NCBI GenBank assembly: GCA_030762935.1
Contig: CM060880.1
Location: forward strand, 14,625,001-14,689,000
Origin: Hymenopus coronatus
Lineage: Eukaryota; Arthropoda; Insecta; Mantodea; Hymenopodidae
DNA: 64,000 nt
Direction: 5' to 3'
Of the stretch, positions 33,100 to 44,297 are shown piece after piece. The first letter of the stretch is position 1; each line of letters starts with the position of its first letter. The position numbers were made by a program, and so were the translations under genes. The notes under the pieces are model-generated. The model saw only the letters and a list, made by a program, of their open reading frames with translations. It ran no database searches and had not been told where the DNA came from.

Positions 33100-33252
33100 G
33101 TAATTTTTTTGTATTTTCCGGTGCCATCTCGGTGTATCGCTTTTAAGTGGAATACAACACCTTCTCTGCCGAATATTATGTGCTAAGTAGAGAGAGTAAC
33201 ACAGTTTTGTTAAGAAGAGTGGGTAGAAAAAGTCATGAGAATGTTACACATA
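33100..33252. mobile_element. two HLE scraps
   Basis: A plus-orientation 3' end (ATTTTCCGGTGCCATCTCGG to AGTAGAGAGAGTAAC) is followed by a diverged minus-orientation 5' end (GGTAGAAAAAGTCATGAG). Confidence 0.6.
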
Positions 33253-33308
33253 TTCCCTATTTTCAACTACTTATTTGTTTGTAATGACTACTCTTAAGCT
33301 GACTTTTA

Positions 33309-33311
<3 letters not shown>

Positions 33312-33375
<64 letters not shown>
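33312..33375 (+). repeat. (ATT)n microsatellite
   Basis: About 64 uninterrupted bases of ATT repeats. The poly-Asn and poly-Ile frames over it are artefacts. Confidence 0.97.
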
Positions 33376-33712
33376 GTAGTGCAGGAAATGCTGGTTTCGT
33401 GTTGGAGATTTACAGGACCTGGACATTGTGCTGGAAGTTTCCAGAGATTGCATGTCCTTGTTTGGGGAAAGGAAAAGCAAACACCTGTGCTACAATGGGC
33501 CTCAGTCAGAGGCGCCCGACAAAAGTAAAAAAAAGTGTCTCTTAGAGGCGAGCCTGGTTCACGTTTCCTTTCTTCTTTTAACAAAATAAGCTCTTTCTAA
33601 CGAAGGTGAGTCAATGGGAACCATCCATCAGCCAGAGATCGTGTGAATAGTCCAGTTCGCACTTCACCATTCCCTCCTTTTTAGCCCACCTCCTCTACCC
33701 TACCTGACATAG
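33376..33712. other. unassigned spacer
   Basis: Mixed composition, no recognised family or gene. Confidence 0.45.
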
Positions 33713-34550
33713 ATTTTTTATTTTCTCTACACGTACTAAGTGCATAGTGTATAGAGAAGGTATTGAATTGCACCCAAAAATTCCATACCGAGATTTACAT
33801 GTTTTGAGACCACCAGAATCCAAAAAAAAAGCATTTTTTGAAAAATGTCCATGTGTGTGTCTGTCTGCCTGTGGGCAGCATAGCTGAAAAACGAAAAGAC
33901 CGTTAAATACCAAATTTGGTATTTAAGTTTAGTATCTTCCAGGGATGCGACACGAAGATTTTGAGAAAAAATTCCCCCCACCCCCAATTACCCTTTACAT
34001 GGAAAAAATTTCGAAAATTTTAATTTTCTCAAAAATGGCTCTAACGATTTTGATTAAAATTTCGTATATTAAAGATATTTACCTGACAAATAAAATGTAT
34101 ATTTTGAATTTTCTGGGAATAGCCTCTGAAGACTACTTTATTCTGGATGAATTTTACGGAATTTTGTGTAACTACTAAACCATAAGAGATGGACAAAAAC
34201 TTACGCACAAAAAATGTAGGGCATATTAAAACACACAATTTATGTGATATACATTTTTTTCGTAGAGTTGATCGTTTTTTAGATATTCCTTTTTTTTTCA
34301 TACAGGAACTTGTCAACTGCTGTCCATACAAACAAAGGAACTTCATTTACATAGCAACCAGCTTTTGCCTTTCACTTTAACCTATGGTACTCCCTTATTT
34401 CGCTTCGACTTACAAAGAAGCAAGTAATAAGACTATTTCTGCTAAGTTTTTCTCGATTAGCATTAAGTAAATAGAAGAATAATCTTTTTAACAATAATTT
34501 GTTGCAGAGATGTAGAGAAAGTCGTGTGAATGGAATATATCCGATTTTTT
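33713..34550 (-). mobile_element. HLE, full length
   Basis: TTTTTATTTTCTCTACACG to GGAATATATCCGATTTTTT. About 60 bases around the TTTCAGCTTTGAAAAAC block are missing (CCTTTTTTTTTCATACAGG). Confidence 0.92.
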
Positions 34551-34668
34551 TTAATTCAGGAATGCTAAAAACATATAATTTCTTGTGAAATGCTGGTATC
34601 GAATTTTAGGGTGCAATACAATTCCTTCGCTATGTACATTTTACATGTATAGAAGAGAAAAGAAAAAT
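34551..34668 (+). mobile_element. HLE fragment, 3' end
   Basis: Continues from the T-run of the previous copy as AATTCAGGAATGC, AATGCTGGTATCG and a B-like hairpin (TATGTACATTTTACAT). Confidence 0.7.
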
Positions 34669-35091
34669 GCTGGTCCAATAAGGTCTTGAACCCTGAGGGT
34701 ATCGGACGAAACTAGGATGGCTTCATCTTGTGACAGGTTTTTGCATCACTCTCTCCCTCTGTGGAAAGACAAGGGAAAACTTTTAATGTCCAGAGGGTAG
34801 GTAAGGGAAAAAAACTTTGATGGGAAAGTATGGTGCTGAAAACAGTGTGGGAAACTTGATAACACTTGAGGGAACGTACCCAAGGTGAAATAAAGCGGCA
34901 GTTAATTCCTAACGAGTTTATAAAACCAAACTCTTTGGACCCTCCGGCGTGAAATGAGTGGGCACTTAACACCTCCCCTAAAAGGGGCATTTATACGAAT
35001 CTTCACAGGACGAACTATTCAATTCTATAATCCGAAGTATTTATAAAACAAAGGGAAAACGTTGCTTAATTCATACTACACGAAAGATATT
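34669..35091. other. unassigned spacer
   Basis: GC-balanced single-copy-looking sequence; the 92-codon minus frame at 34712-34990 has no known motif. Confidence 0.45.
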
Positions 35092-35850
35092 AAAAAAATC
35101 TGATCTGTTCCATTCACATGTCTTTCTCTACATCTCTGAAACAAATTATTGTTAAAAAGCTTATGCATATATTTACTTTATACTAATCGAGAAAAAATTA
35201 GCAGAAATAGTATTATTGCTTGCTTCCTTGTACGTAGAAGGAAATAAGAGAGTACCATAGGTTAAAGTGATAGTCAAAAGCTGGTTGCTATGTGACTGAA
35301 ATTCCTTTGTTTGTATAGAAAGGAGTTGACAAATTCCTGAATGAGAAAAGTATAAGTTTTTCAAAGCTGAAACCAATAACAAGGAATATCTCAAAAACGA
35401 CAAAATTCACGGAAAAATGTATATTACATAAATTGTGTGTTTTAACGTGCTCTACATTTTTGTGGGGTGAGCTTTTGTCCATCTCTTGCAGTTTAGTAGT
35501 TATGCAAAATTCCGTAAAATCGATCCAGAATAAAGTAGTCTACAGAGACTATTCCCAGAAAATTCAAGATATAGATTTTATTTGTCAGGTAAATATCTTT
35601 AATGTATGATATTTTAATCAAAATCTTTAGAGCCATTTTTGAGAAAATCAAAATTTTAGTAAAACGTTCCATGTAAAGGGTTGTTGGGGGTGGGGTGGGG
35701 GTTCTTGAAAATCTCCATGTCGCATCCTTGGAAGATACCGAACTTAAATACCAAACATCATTTCTGGTAAAATCTGGGTATGGAATTTTTGGGTGGAATG
35801 CAATACTTTCTCTATACACTATGTATATAGTACGTGTAGAGAAAGTAAAA
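35092..35850 (+). mobile_element. HLE with deletion at the microsatellite
   Basis: AAAAAAATCTGATCTGTTCC to GTAGAGAAAGTAAAA. The whole GT/CA region between CTTAAATACCA and AACATCATTTCTGGTAAAAT is deleted. Abuts the next copy head-to-tail. Confidence 0.92.
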
Positions 35851-36748
35851 AAATCTTATGTGTTACACTCACATGACTTTCTCTAGCTGTTCTACCAACT
35901 TCATACATAAGATGATTCTTCTTTCTGCACCTTGCTAATCGAGGTACTCATTAGCACAGTGTTGTTATTACTTAGTTCCGTATAAGTAGGAAGAAAATAA
36001 GGGAATACACTAGGCTAAATCGATAGTCACATGTTTTAAAAGCTGTCGTTATGCGATTGGCTTAACAAATCGCTTCTTTTCTTGGCCAGGAGTAGAATAA
36101 AAGAAAAACGGACACTCACGTCTGAGAAAAGTATAAGTACTTCACAACTGAAACTAATAACAATGAATACCTCGTTAACGGCAAGCTCCACGAAAAAAAT
36201 GTACATGAAATAAGTTGTGTATTTTAACAAGCCCTACATTTTTTGTATAGTAAGTTTTTGTCTATCGCTTACGGTTTACTAGTTATGCCAAATTAAGCAA
36301 AATTCATCCAGAATAAACAGGTCTTTAGAAGCTATTCCCAGAAAATTCAAGATATACATTTTATTTGTCAGGTAAATAAATATCTTTAATGTACGATATT
36401 TTAACCAAAATCGTTAGAGCCATGTTTAAGAAAATAAAAATTTTCGAAAAAAAAATCCATGTAAAAGGTAGTTTGGGGTGGGGGATTTTTCTCAAAATCT
36501 TAGTGTCACATCCCTGGAAGATACTGAACTTAAATACCAGGTTTGGTATTTTAGCTACTATTCGTTTTTGAGTTATCGTGCTCACAGACACACACACACG
36601 GACCTTTTTCTGGAAATACCTTTTTTGGATTCAGGGGGTCCTAAAACATGTATTTCCGGTGAAATCTCGACATCGAATTTTTGGGTGGAATACAATACTT
36701 CTCTATCCCTATGTACATTGTACATACGGGGCTAGAGAATGTAAAAAA
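35851..36748 (+). mobile_element. HLE type B, full length
   Basis: Best complete type-B copy: 5' end TCTTATGTGTTACACTCAC, then CTTTCTCTAGC; 3' hairpin TATGTACA-T-TGTACATA and GGGGCTAGAGAATGTAAAAA. Both ends carry the TAGC/GCTA variant. Confidence 0.93.
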
Positions 36749-37294
36749 AGTCAGAGTGGGTGGTCGACGGAGAAACCGTGTAAGCCTTTCCCTTTCGTAT
36801 AAAAGGTCCTTACTTTTAAAAGCTAATTGGAGCTTTCCTGGAATCCTGTTATATTTTCTGTCAAGAGAGATTTGTTGGAGTAGAGACAGGAACCAATCAT
36901 CGGCGCCGAGTAAGTGAAACAAGACGCCAGAGGAACCTTTGTGAGGAGACTGCTATAAACATAATGTGTTTCTCCCGAGCGGCGGAACGAAGGGTCCATT
37001 CTATTATGTCCTTCGTCTTTTAAAAATGAGAAGAATGGCCGGTAGTCTTTTCAATTCTTGGAGGGTTATAACTTTACTTTTAATGACCGTGCTCCGTTCC
37101 TAGAGTTTTACTATGTCTGTTGTCAACAGACCGTGTCTCTGGGTCCTATTCCCTGTCACATACAGTAGGTGCTGAAAGTGCTGCATTCAATCGAAAATCT
37201 TACGTCCTGACTTCACAGCAAACACGCACTCTAAACATCGTCCTGTAAAACGACAATAGGGGAGTGTGGGGTAATGGCGCTCACTTACGCAAGG
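36749..37294. other. unassigned spacer
   Basis: No recognised family or gene. Confidence 0.45.
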
Positions 37295-37430
37295 GTATTT
37301 AATCAAAATCGTCAAAACAATTTTTGAGAAATTAAAACTTTCGACATTTTTTCAAGTTGAGGGAGGGAGATTTTCTTGAAAACCTTTGTGTCGCATCCTT
37401 GGAAATTGCTGAACTTAAATATTACGCTAT
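37295..37430 (+). mobile_element. HLE fragment, interior
   Basis: TTTAATCAAAATCGTCAAAAC through TGTCGCATCCTTGG; stops before the GT tract, where a minus copy begins shortly after. Confidence 0.75.
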
Positions 37431-37433
37431 CTA

Positions 37434-38331
37434 TTTTTACTTTCTCTAGCCCCATATGTACAATGTACATAGGGACAGAGAAGTATTGTATTCCACCAAA
37501 AAATTCGATACCGAGATTTCACCGGAAACACATGTTTTAGGACCCCCTGTATCCAAAAAAAGTATTTCCAGAAAAAGCTCCGTGCGTGTGTGTGTGTGTC
37601 CGTGTCTCTGTGAACACGATAACTCAAAAAAGAAAAGTAGCTAAAACACCAAAGTTGGTATTTAAGTTTGGTATCTTCCAGGGATGCGACACGAAGATTT
37701 TGAGAAAAATCCCCCCACCCCAAACTACCCTTTACCTGGAACTTTTTTTCGAAAATTTTGATTTTCTTAAAAATGGCTCTAACGATTTTTATTAAAATAT
37801 CGTATAATAAAGATATTTAGCTGACAAATAAAATGTATATGTTGCATTTTCTGAGAATAGCTTCTAAAGACCTATTTATTCTCGATGAATTTTGCTTAAT
37901 TTGGTATAACCAGTAAACCGTAAGAGATAGACAAAAGCTTACTATACAAAACATTTAGGTCTTGTTAAAATACACAAGATATGTCATATACATTTTTCTC
38001 GTGGAGCTTGCTGTTTTCGAGGTATTCATTGTTATTAGTTTCACTTGTGAAGTACTTATGCTTTTCTCAGACGGGAGGGTGCGGTTTTCTTTTTTTTCTA
38101 CTCCCAGCCAAAGAAAAGAAGGGATTTGTAAAGGCAATCGCATAATGACAGCTTTTAAAACATTTGTCTATGGCTTTAGCCTAGTGTATTCGCTTATTTT
38201 TTCCTACTTATAAGGAGCTAAGTAATAAGAACATTGTGCTAATGAGTACCTCGATTAGCAAGATGCAGAAAGAAGAATAATAGAACGCTAGAGAAAATCA
38301 TGTGAGTGTAACATGTCAGTTTTTTTTTTTT
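37434..38331 (-). mobile_element. HLE type B, full length
   Basis: TTTTTACTTTCTCTAGCCCC with palindrome TATGTACA-A-TGTACATA; 5' end GCTAGAGAAAATCATGTG and GTGTAACATGTCAG. Its terminal T-run merges with the A-tail of the SINE that follows. Confidence 0.92.
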
Positions 38332-38568
38332 AAAGCTTAACGTCCTTTAACCTGGTTCGTCATATCGGACGATGTATGAAATTGGTGAAATGATAGTCAA
38401 ATGATCTCGGGGTCCTTGGAGCTTAAAGTTACTCGACATTCGTCTTCTCAGGATAAAGGACCCCCCCAAAAAAAAACCTTATCCGGGTAACTCTTCCTAA
38501 GCGAGGTTCGAACTCACGACCTGTTGAATATGAGGCAGACACGCTACCACTACACTACCCAGGCGGGC
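38332..38568 (-). repeat. tRNA-derived SINE (family of 39002-39262)
   Basis: Minus strand: GCCCGCCTGGGTAGTGTAG head with A-box region TAGTGTAGTGGTAGCG, B box GAGTTCGAACCTCG at about 38502-38515, GTTACCCGGATAAGG, a C8/G run, GAGTAACTTTAAGCTCC, and an A-tail. Confidence 0.82.
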
Positions 38569-38765
38569 TGACGCTACTTGATTGAGAAGGAGCGGCTACA
38601 GATCGAGAAGACCGCATCAACCGGCCGGGAGGGACTAGAGGCGCTGATCACGTCTCACCCTCCATCACTGCACCCCATTCATGACGCCTGCCTGGGCCGA
38701 GATGGGGGATGCAGCGGCCGCGCGGTAGGCCATGGTCCCTTGTGAACTGTCATGACATGGAGTTA
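38569..38765 (+). repeat. SINE fragment, 3' two thirds (family of 30879-31204)
   Basis: From GCTACTTGATTGAGAAGG to GACATGGAGT it follows 31020-31204 closely. The tRNA head is missing and its start touches the head of the SINE on the other strand. Confidence 0.8.
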
Positions 38766-38848
38766 GGTTTAAACATTGAACGTTCCGACCATTAACAAAG
38801 GATATCTCGAAAATGGCTTTTGCCATGAAAACTTATTTGGAGAGATCT

Positions 38849-39540
38849 AAACGTTTACTTTCTCTAACACGTAAAAAAAGCGATAATGAGATTTCACTTG
38901 AAATGCATGTTATATGGAACTCGGAATCCAAAAATAAGCCTTTTTAGAACAAGCTCCGTGTGTGCATCTGTGAACAGCATAGTTCAAAAAAAGAAAATTC
39001 GAGCCCGCCTGGGTTGTGTGGTGGTAGCGTGTCTGCCTCACATTCAATAGGTTGCGAGTTCGAACCACGCTTATGGTGAGTTACCCGGATAAGGTTTCTT
39101 TTGGGATTTTCCCTTATCCTGACAAGACGAATGTCGAGTAGCTTTAAGCTCGATGGACTCCGAGATCATTTGAGCATCATTTCACCAATTTCATTCCTCG
39201 TCCGATATGACCAACCAGGCTAGAAGATGTTGAGCTAAAAGAAGAAGAAAAAGAAGAATAAAAGCGATTAAGTACCAAGCTTAATATTTAAGTTAAGCAA
39301 TTTCCAGGGATGCGGCACAAAGGCTTTCAAGAAAAATTCCCTCCGCAAACTAACTTTGAGTTTCTGAACTTCTCAAAAACTGTTTAACGATTTTGATTAA
39401 AATAGCGTAAATTAAAGATATTTATATGATAAAATTAATTATACTTATTTTAAATTTTCTAGGAAATTACTTCTGAAGTCCGCTTCATTCTGAGTGATTT
39501 TTGCAGAACCGGTAAAACGTAAGAGGCAAACAAAAACAAT
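38849..39540 (-). mobile_element. HLE, old, split by a SINE
   Basis: TTTACTTTCTCTAACACG, hairpin almost gone, to CATAGTTCAAAAAAAG at 38995; resumes at about 39263 with GATTAAGTACCAAGC and runs to GCAGAACCGGTAAAACG. 5' part lost. Confidence 0.8.
39002..39262 (+). repeat. tRNA-derived SINE inserted in an HLE
   Basis: AGCCCGCCTGGGTTGTGTGG head, B box GAGTTCGAACCACG, GTTACCCGGATAAGG, CGAGTAGCTTTAAGCTC and an (AGA)-rich tail, about 260 bases. It is the cleanest plus-strand copy of this family. Confidence 0.85.
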
Positions 39541-39554
39541 TAATGTATATCCTG

Positions 39555-39712
39555 TTAAAGAACACAGAGGTCTTTTTTTTTAAATGCTTTTCTTTTATTC
39601 AGGGGCCCTCAAAACACAGTTTCGGTGAAATCTCGTTATCAAAATTTTGTATGAAATACAATGCCCTCTCTACCTACTTTGTACATTTTACATACGTGCA
39701 GGACAAAGTAGT
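39555..39712 (+). mobile_element. HLE fragment, 3' end
   Basis: AACACAGAGGTC, T-run, ATTCAGGGGCCCTCAAAACAC, then a B-like hairpin with TTGTACATTTTACATA. Confidence 0.7.
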
Positions 39713-39812
39713 ATACATTGATTGGCGGCGATAATAAAAAGTTCTTTATAACCATATGTATATGTGTGTCTCGAGGATATATTACGAATTATACGAACAA
39801 CTCTTTTTTATT

Positions 39813-40644
39813 TTTTTACTTAACCCAGCACGTATGTAAATAAAATGTACATAGTATCTAGCGAAGGTATTTTATTCCACCCACCGATTCGATGTCGAGA
39901 TACCACCGGAAATATGTTTCGAGGTGCCCTGAACCCGAAAAAATAATTTTTAGAAAAAGGTATGTACAGCTCTAAACGAAAATACCGTTAAAAACCAAAC
40001 TTGGTATTTAGTTAGGTATCTTTCAAGGATGAAACACGAAGATTTTCAACAAAAAAAAAAAAAAAATCTCCCAACATAAACTATCCTTTACATGGAAAAG
40101 GTTTCCAAAGTGTTGTTTTTCTCAAAAATGGCTCTAACGATTTTTATTAGAATACCGTGGGTATATCAACAATATTTACATCACAAATAAAATGTACATT
40201 TTTAATTTTCTGGGAGCATTCTCTGAAGCCTCTTTACTCTAGATGATTTTTTTAAAATTTTACATAACGGCTTCACCATAAGACAGACGGAAACTTAAAA
40301 CACAAAAAATGTAGATATCGTTAAAATATAATTTATGTCATATGGATTTTATTTAGTTTTTCAGATCCTTCTTGTTATTGCTTTCAGTTTTAAACTACCA
40401 ACTTTTCTCAAACAGCGCCATACAAAGCGAACAGAACCTAAATTGTTTCACATAGCAACCAGCTTCTAAAACCTTTGCTATCGCTTTAATATAATTTATT
40501 CCTTTCTATTCACAATGAATTAAATATTAAGACCAACTTTGCTAACGTTTATCTCGATTAGTATGATGTAAAAAAGAATAAACTTTTGTAAGAATTGCAC
40601 TTGGAACAGCTAGAGATAATTATATGAATGGAACCATCAGATTT
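39813..40644 (-). mobile_element. HLE type B, old, nearly full length
   Basis: TTTTTTTACTTAACCCAGC hairpin remnant, then all internal blocks in order, to GCTAGAGATAATTATATG and GGAACCATCAG. No GT tract remains (GGTATGTACAGCTC). Confidence 0.85.
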
Positions 40645-40984
40645 AAAAAAAAAAAAAAAAAAATCACGTATTTGGCTCCATTACTGTCGCCTCATAATAT
40701 TACTCGGTAGCCTAACAAACTATGAAATAGTCCATTGTGACGAGAGATCAGCTCATTCTCCATAGATGGCACCATAGTACGAAATAACAACTTGCGGACA
40801 TCTTGCTTAGTGGCCTTTTCTTTTAAGGTATGGGGTTTCTTTTATTGTAAATAAATACTGCACAAGTTCAACGGCTTTATTTCCCCTCCGAAGAAGGCCA
40901 TACTAGGTTTTTTACGTCCCAAAAAAGCCATTACCTCCGCCGGATATTAGAGAAAGGTAGATAGATATATAATATGTACATTTT
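40645..40984. other. unassigned spacer
   Basis: Starts with an A18 run that may be a retroposon tail; nothing else recognised. Confidence 0.4.
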
Positions 40985-40986
40985 TA

Positions 40987-42170
40987 CGAGGGTCGGCTGA
41001 TAAGTCCCGGGCCTCACACAGATATGGCCCCACTAGGCCAGTTAGGCGGTAGAATCGTATAGTTTAACTCTAGACTAGCTTGTATCCATAGTTACAGGTC
41101 AATAGCTTGTTTAGTTTATGAATGACATAATTTTAAACAAGACACCTTTAGAGTTTTCACGAAATTGGAGGATTTGGAAAAACGAGCAGTGATTAAATAC
41201 TTCCATTTGAAAGGCTTAACGCCTAAAGAAATCAAGGAGGAAATGGACAGTACATTGAAAGACTCTGCCCCTTCATATTCAATGGTTAAAAGGTGGGTTG
41301 CAGAGTTTAAAATGGGACGTACGAGCACTAGTGATGAGCCTCGCTCTGGACGCCCTGTAGAAGTGACAACTCCAGAGATCATTGAAAAAATTCATCGTTT
41401 AGTACTGGAAGACCGCAGATTAAAGTTCTTTGAGATAGCAGAGGCTGTAAACATATCAAAAGCACGAGCTTTCACAAGGTCTGTGCAAAAGTTGCAAAGA
41501 AAAACTGTTTCTGTTAAGAATGTGGAGCTCTGCCGTAAAAACCCCACTGAATTTTTGAGACGGATTACCATGGATGAAATTGGGATACTTCACTACACTC
41601 CAGAAACTAAATCACAGTCAAAACAGTGGATCGCGACAGGTGAACCAACTCAAAAAAGACAAAGTCAATTTTGTTAGCTAACAAGGTTATGGCGAGTGTT
41701 TTCTGGGATGCACAGGGAATTATTTTTGTTGATTACTTGGTAAACAATAAAAGTATCACTGGTGACTACTACGCAAGCTTACTGCAACGTTTGACTGATA
41801 AGGTGAAAAGATAATACTAAAAAATAAAAAATCTTGTTTCATCACGACAATGCTCCGACCCATCGTTCAGTCATTGCAATGGGAAAAATGTGCTAATTAA
41901 AGTTGGAATTGCTTGAACATCGACCCTATTCGCCAGAATTAGCAGCCAGCGACTACCACCTGTTCCCAAACCACCTTGGAGGACGAAGATTTCACAGCAA
42001 CGAGGAGGTCATTGATGCGGTAAACAGCTATTTTGAGGACCTTGATAAATCGCACTACAGAGTTGGTTTAATGAAATTAGAACACCGATAGACAAATGCA
42101 TTAGCCTTTCTGGAGATTATGTGAGAGAAAAAAAATTAAATGCTGTTTTTATTGACTTATCAGCTGGCCC
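40987..42170 (+). mobile_element. mariner transposon, near full length, decayed
   Basis: Terminal repeats GAGGGTCGGCTGATAAGTC and inverse GACTTATCAGCTGGCCC, with TA at 40985-40986 and 42171-42172. At about 1.18 kb it is close to a complete mariner. Confidence 0.85.
41165..42091 (+). pseudogene. mariner transposase pseudogene
   Basis: First frame 41165-41677 (170 codons): helix-turn-helix block [35 protein letters not shown], a SGRPVEV linker, the second helix-turn-helix [16 protein letters not shown], and the first catalytic region [19 protein letters not shown] with D at residue 137. The frame then shifts: 41680-41815 reads NKVMASVFWDAQGIIF and YYASLLQRL. It shifts back for LFHHDNAPTHRSV (second D) at 41834, has an in-frame TAA at 41894, and continues to YSPELAASDYHLF, where the D of SDYHLF is the third catalytic Asp of the D-D34-D signature. 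All three Asp are still readable, but two frame changes and a stop make it a pseudogene. The start codon is uncertain. Confidence 0.88.
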
Positions 42171-42172
42171 TA

Positions 42173-42461
42173 GAAACGAAGTATGTTGTTTCTTGTACAA
42201 GTTTTCACTTGTTTACCTAAGGAATGTTTTCTGGAAGGGTGTGGCCGGGCGGATACCGACCGTTCAAACAGCTCCACTACCATAATTTTCCTGAAAGAAA
42301 GAAGTGTCACCGTCCTTTTTGTCGGCGCGGTCAGGGTGATTTACTGACATGGAACTTCGGTCAGGCAGGAAGTGAAGACCACCATCTCGGCAGATTCATT
42401 GTCAAACCCTACAACACGCAAAAAACATTCCCTTCCTATGTGCAACTGTTTCACCAACGTT
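42173..42461. other. unassigned spacer
   Basis: No recognised family; includes the end of decayed sequence next to the mariner. Confidence 0.4.
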
Positions 42462-43108
42462 ACTTTATCTGCATGTGCTATCTATGTACCTACACGGTGT
42501 ATAGAGAAAGTGTTGTATTGCACCCAAAATTTCGATACCGAGATTTCATCGGAAATGCATGTTTAAACAGGTCTTCAGAGGCTATTCCCAGAAAATTCAC
42601 AATATACATTTTATTTGTGATGTAAATAGCTTTAATATACGGATTTTAATCAAAACTGTTAAGAGTCAATTTTGAGAATAACAACATTTTCAAACTCTTT
42701 CCCATATAAAGGGTAGTTTGTGGTGGGGGAATTTTCCCTAAAATCTTCGTTTCGCACCCATGGAAGAACACCAAACTCAAGCACCAAGTTGGTAATTAAC
42801 GGTCTTTTAGTTTGTTTTTGTATCTATAGTCGATGTTTGCGAGACATTCCTTGTTATTAATTTCATTTTTAATTTGCGTAATTTTTCTGAAACGGGAAGT
42901 CACCTTCCGTTTCATCTCGCTGTTTTTCTGCTGGCCAAGCAAAGCGAACCAAACTTTAATTGTTCAAATAGGGACCAGCTTTTAAAAGATTTGATTATCG
43001 CTTTAGCCTAGCGAATCCTCTTATTTCCTGTCTGCTTAGGAGAAAGCAAGTAACAAAAGGGGTTCTTTGCAGAACAGGGTATGTGAATGGAATACTTTTT
43101 TTTTTTTT
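42462..43108. mobile_element. mosaic of three HLE pieces
   Basis: A minus 3' end (42462-42563, TGTATAGAGAAAGTGTTG), a plus interior (42564-42815, GAGGCTATTCCCAG to GTTGGTAATTAACGG) and a minus 5' part (42816-43108, GCGAGACATTCCTTG to GTATGTGAATGGAATAC). Confidence 0.7.
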
Positions 43109-44297
43109 AAATCTTTATATTCAATATCCATTTCTTTACTGCTCAACTTATTTCCCTACCTCGTTACTCTAAGACATATGTTGTTATTATTATACATTTG
43201 TTCATAATCATAGCTAAGCAGATGCTATTTCACATTTAATTAACTAAATCTGAATCTAAAGCTTTATAAACACTCAAAGTGTATACTTACGAGCCGCTAC
43301 TGCTAAACATTTCAAACGTAAAGGTAAAAAGACGACGCTGCCCATCTCTACGTACATATGTACATACCAAAGCCGCCTGGCAGCGGGCGTTGCTAAGTTA
43401 CGATAACAAATTAACGGCCACCCAAATTAAAATACGACGTCGTTTAGATAATGCTCAAATTGTTTTCTACGCTGCAAGCACAGACTTCTTATCACATCCT
43501 AACTTAAAATATGTATGTACACATAAGTTATAGCACCGCAAGATAAAACTTTGAAGATACGCTGCAATTAAGGCGACCAGAGGAAAACTTTTACAAGTAT
43601 TCTAATTTCTCAGAGCTTTCCCAAATCATTAAGTGATATTTATGGTAGACGGGGACATGCTAATGAAATAACCAAAAAACCTACTTACTCTGACCGAATT
43701 AATGGAACATACTTTTGGTATCATCAGCATTTAATTCCTACAGCAAGGTGTTTGTTTTGTGTAATAATAAAATAAATATTAAAACTAAAAACATTTTGAA
43801 TAATGTAAAATATAAAAATATAAAAAGTTAGATAATAATAATATAGAAATTATATACATTCAGGAAAGTTATTAAATTTTTGAAAAAAAAATTGAAAATA
43901 AATATATAGTTGTTATTTTAGGTGGTGGTAGTGTAGATATGTAATATAATAGAGGACTTTATGTGAAGTTGAAGAAAATGTTTGGTATTAAAATGTTTGT
44001 TTGTGGTGTGTTTTTGTGTTTACGTGATTTGTTTAGTTTATGCTTGTTTTTAAATTACTTTTGCATTTTATTGGTTATTTGTTTAGATTAGTTTATGAAA
44101 GTGTAATTATTTAAATGTTGAAATATTTTTATAATTTTGTTTTATTTTCTCATTTTTATTAGTTTTTGTTATGTATGTAGTTTATTATAATTTATTACTC
44201 TTATTATTTTTATTTTATGCTCTATTTTTTATTTGTTTAATTTTTTAATTTATAAATTATCTGTCAACAATAATTGTATGAATATAAATCATTTTTT
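43109..44297. other. AT-rich block with strand-skewed composition
   Basis: About 1.2 kb with no recognised element. From roughly 43900 to 44270 the plus strand is made almost only of T, A and G; C is very rare. No NUMT gene, tRNA or repeat could be identified by eye. Confidence 0.6.

Noticed and set aside
33271..33480. Poly-Asn protein over 33312-33375
   Set aside because: It is the (ATT)n microsatellite.
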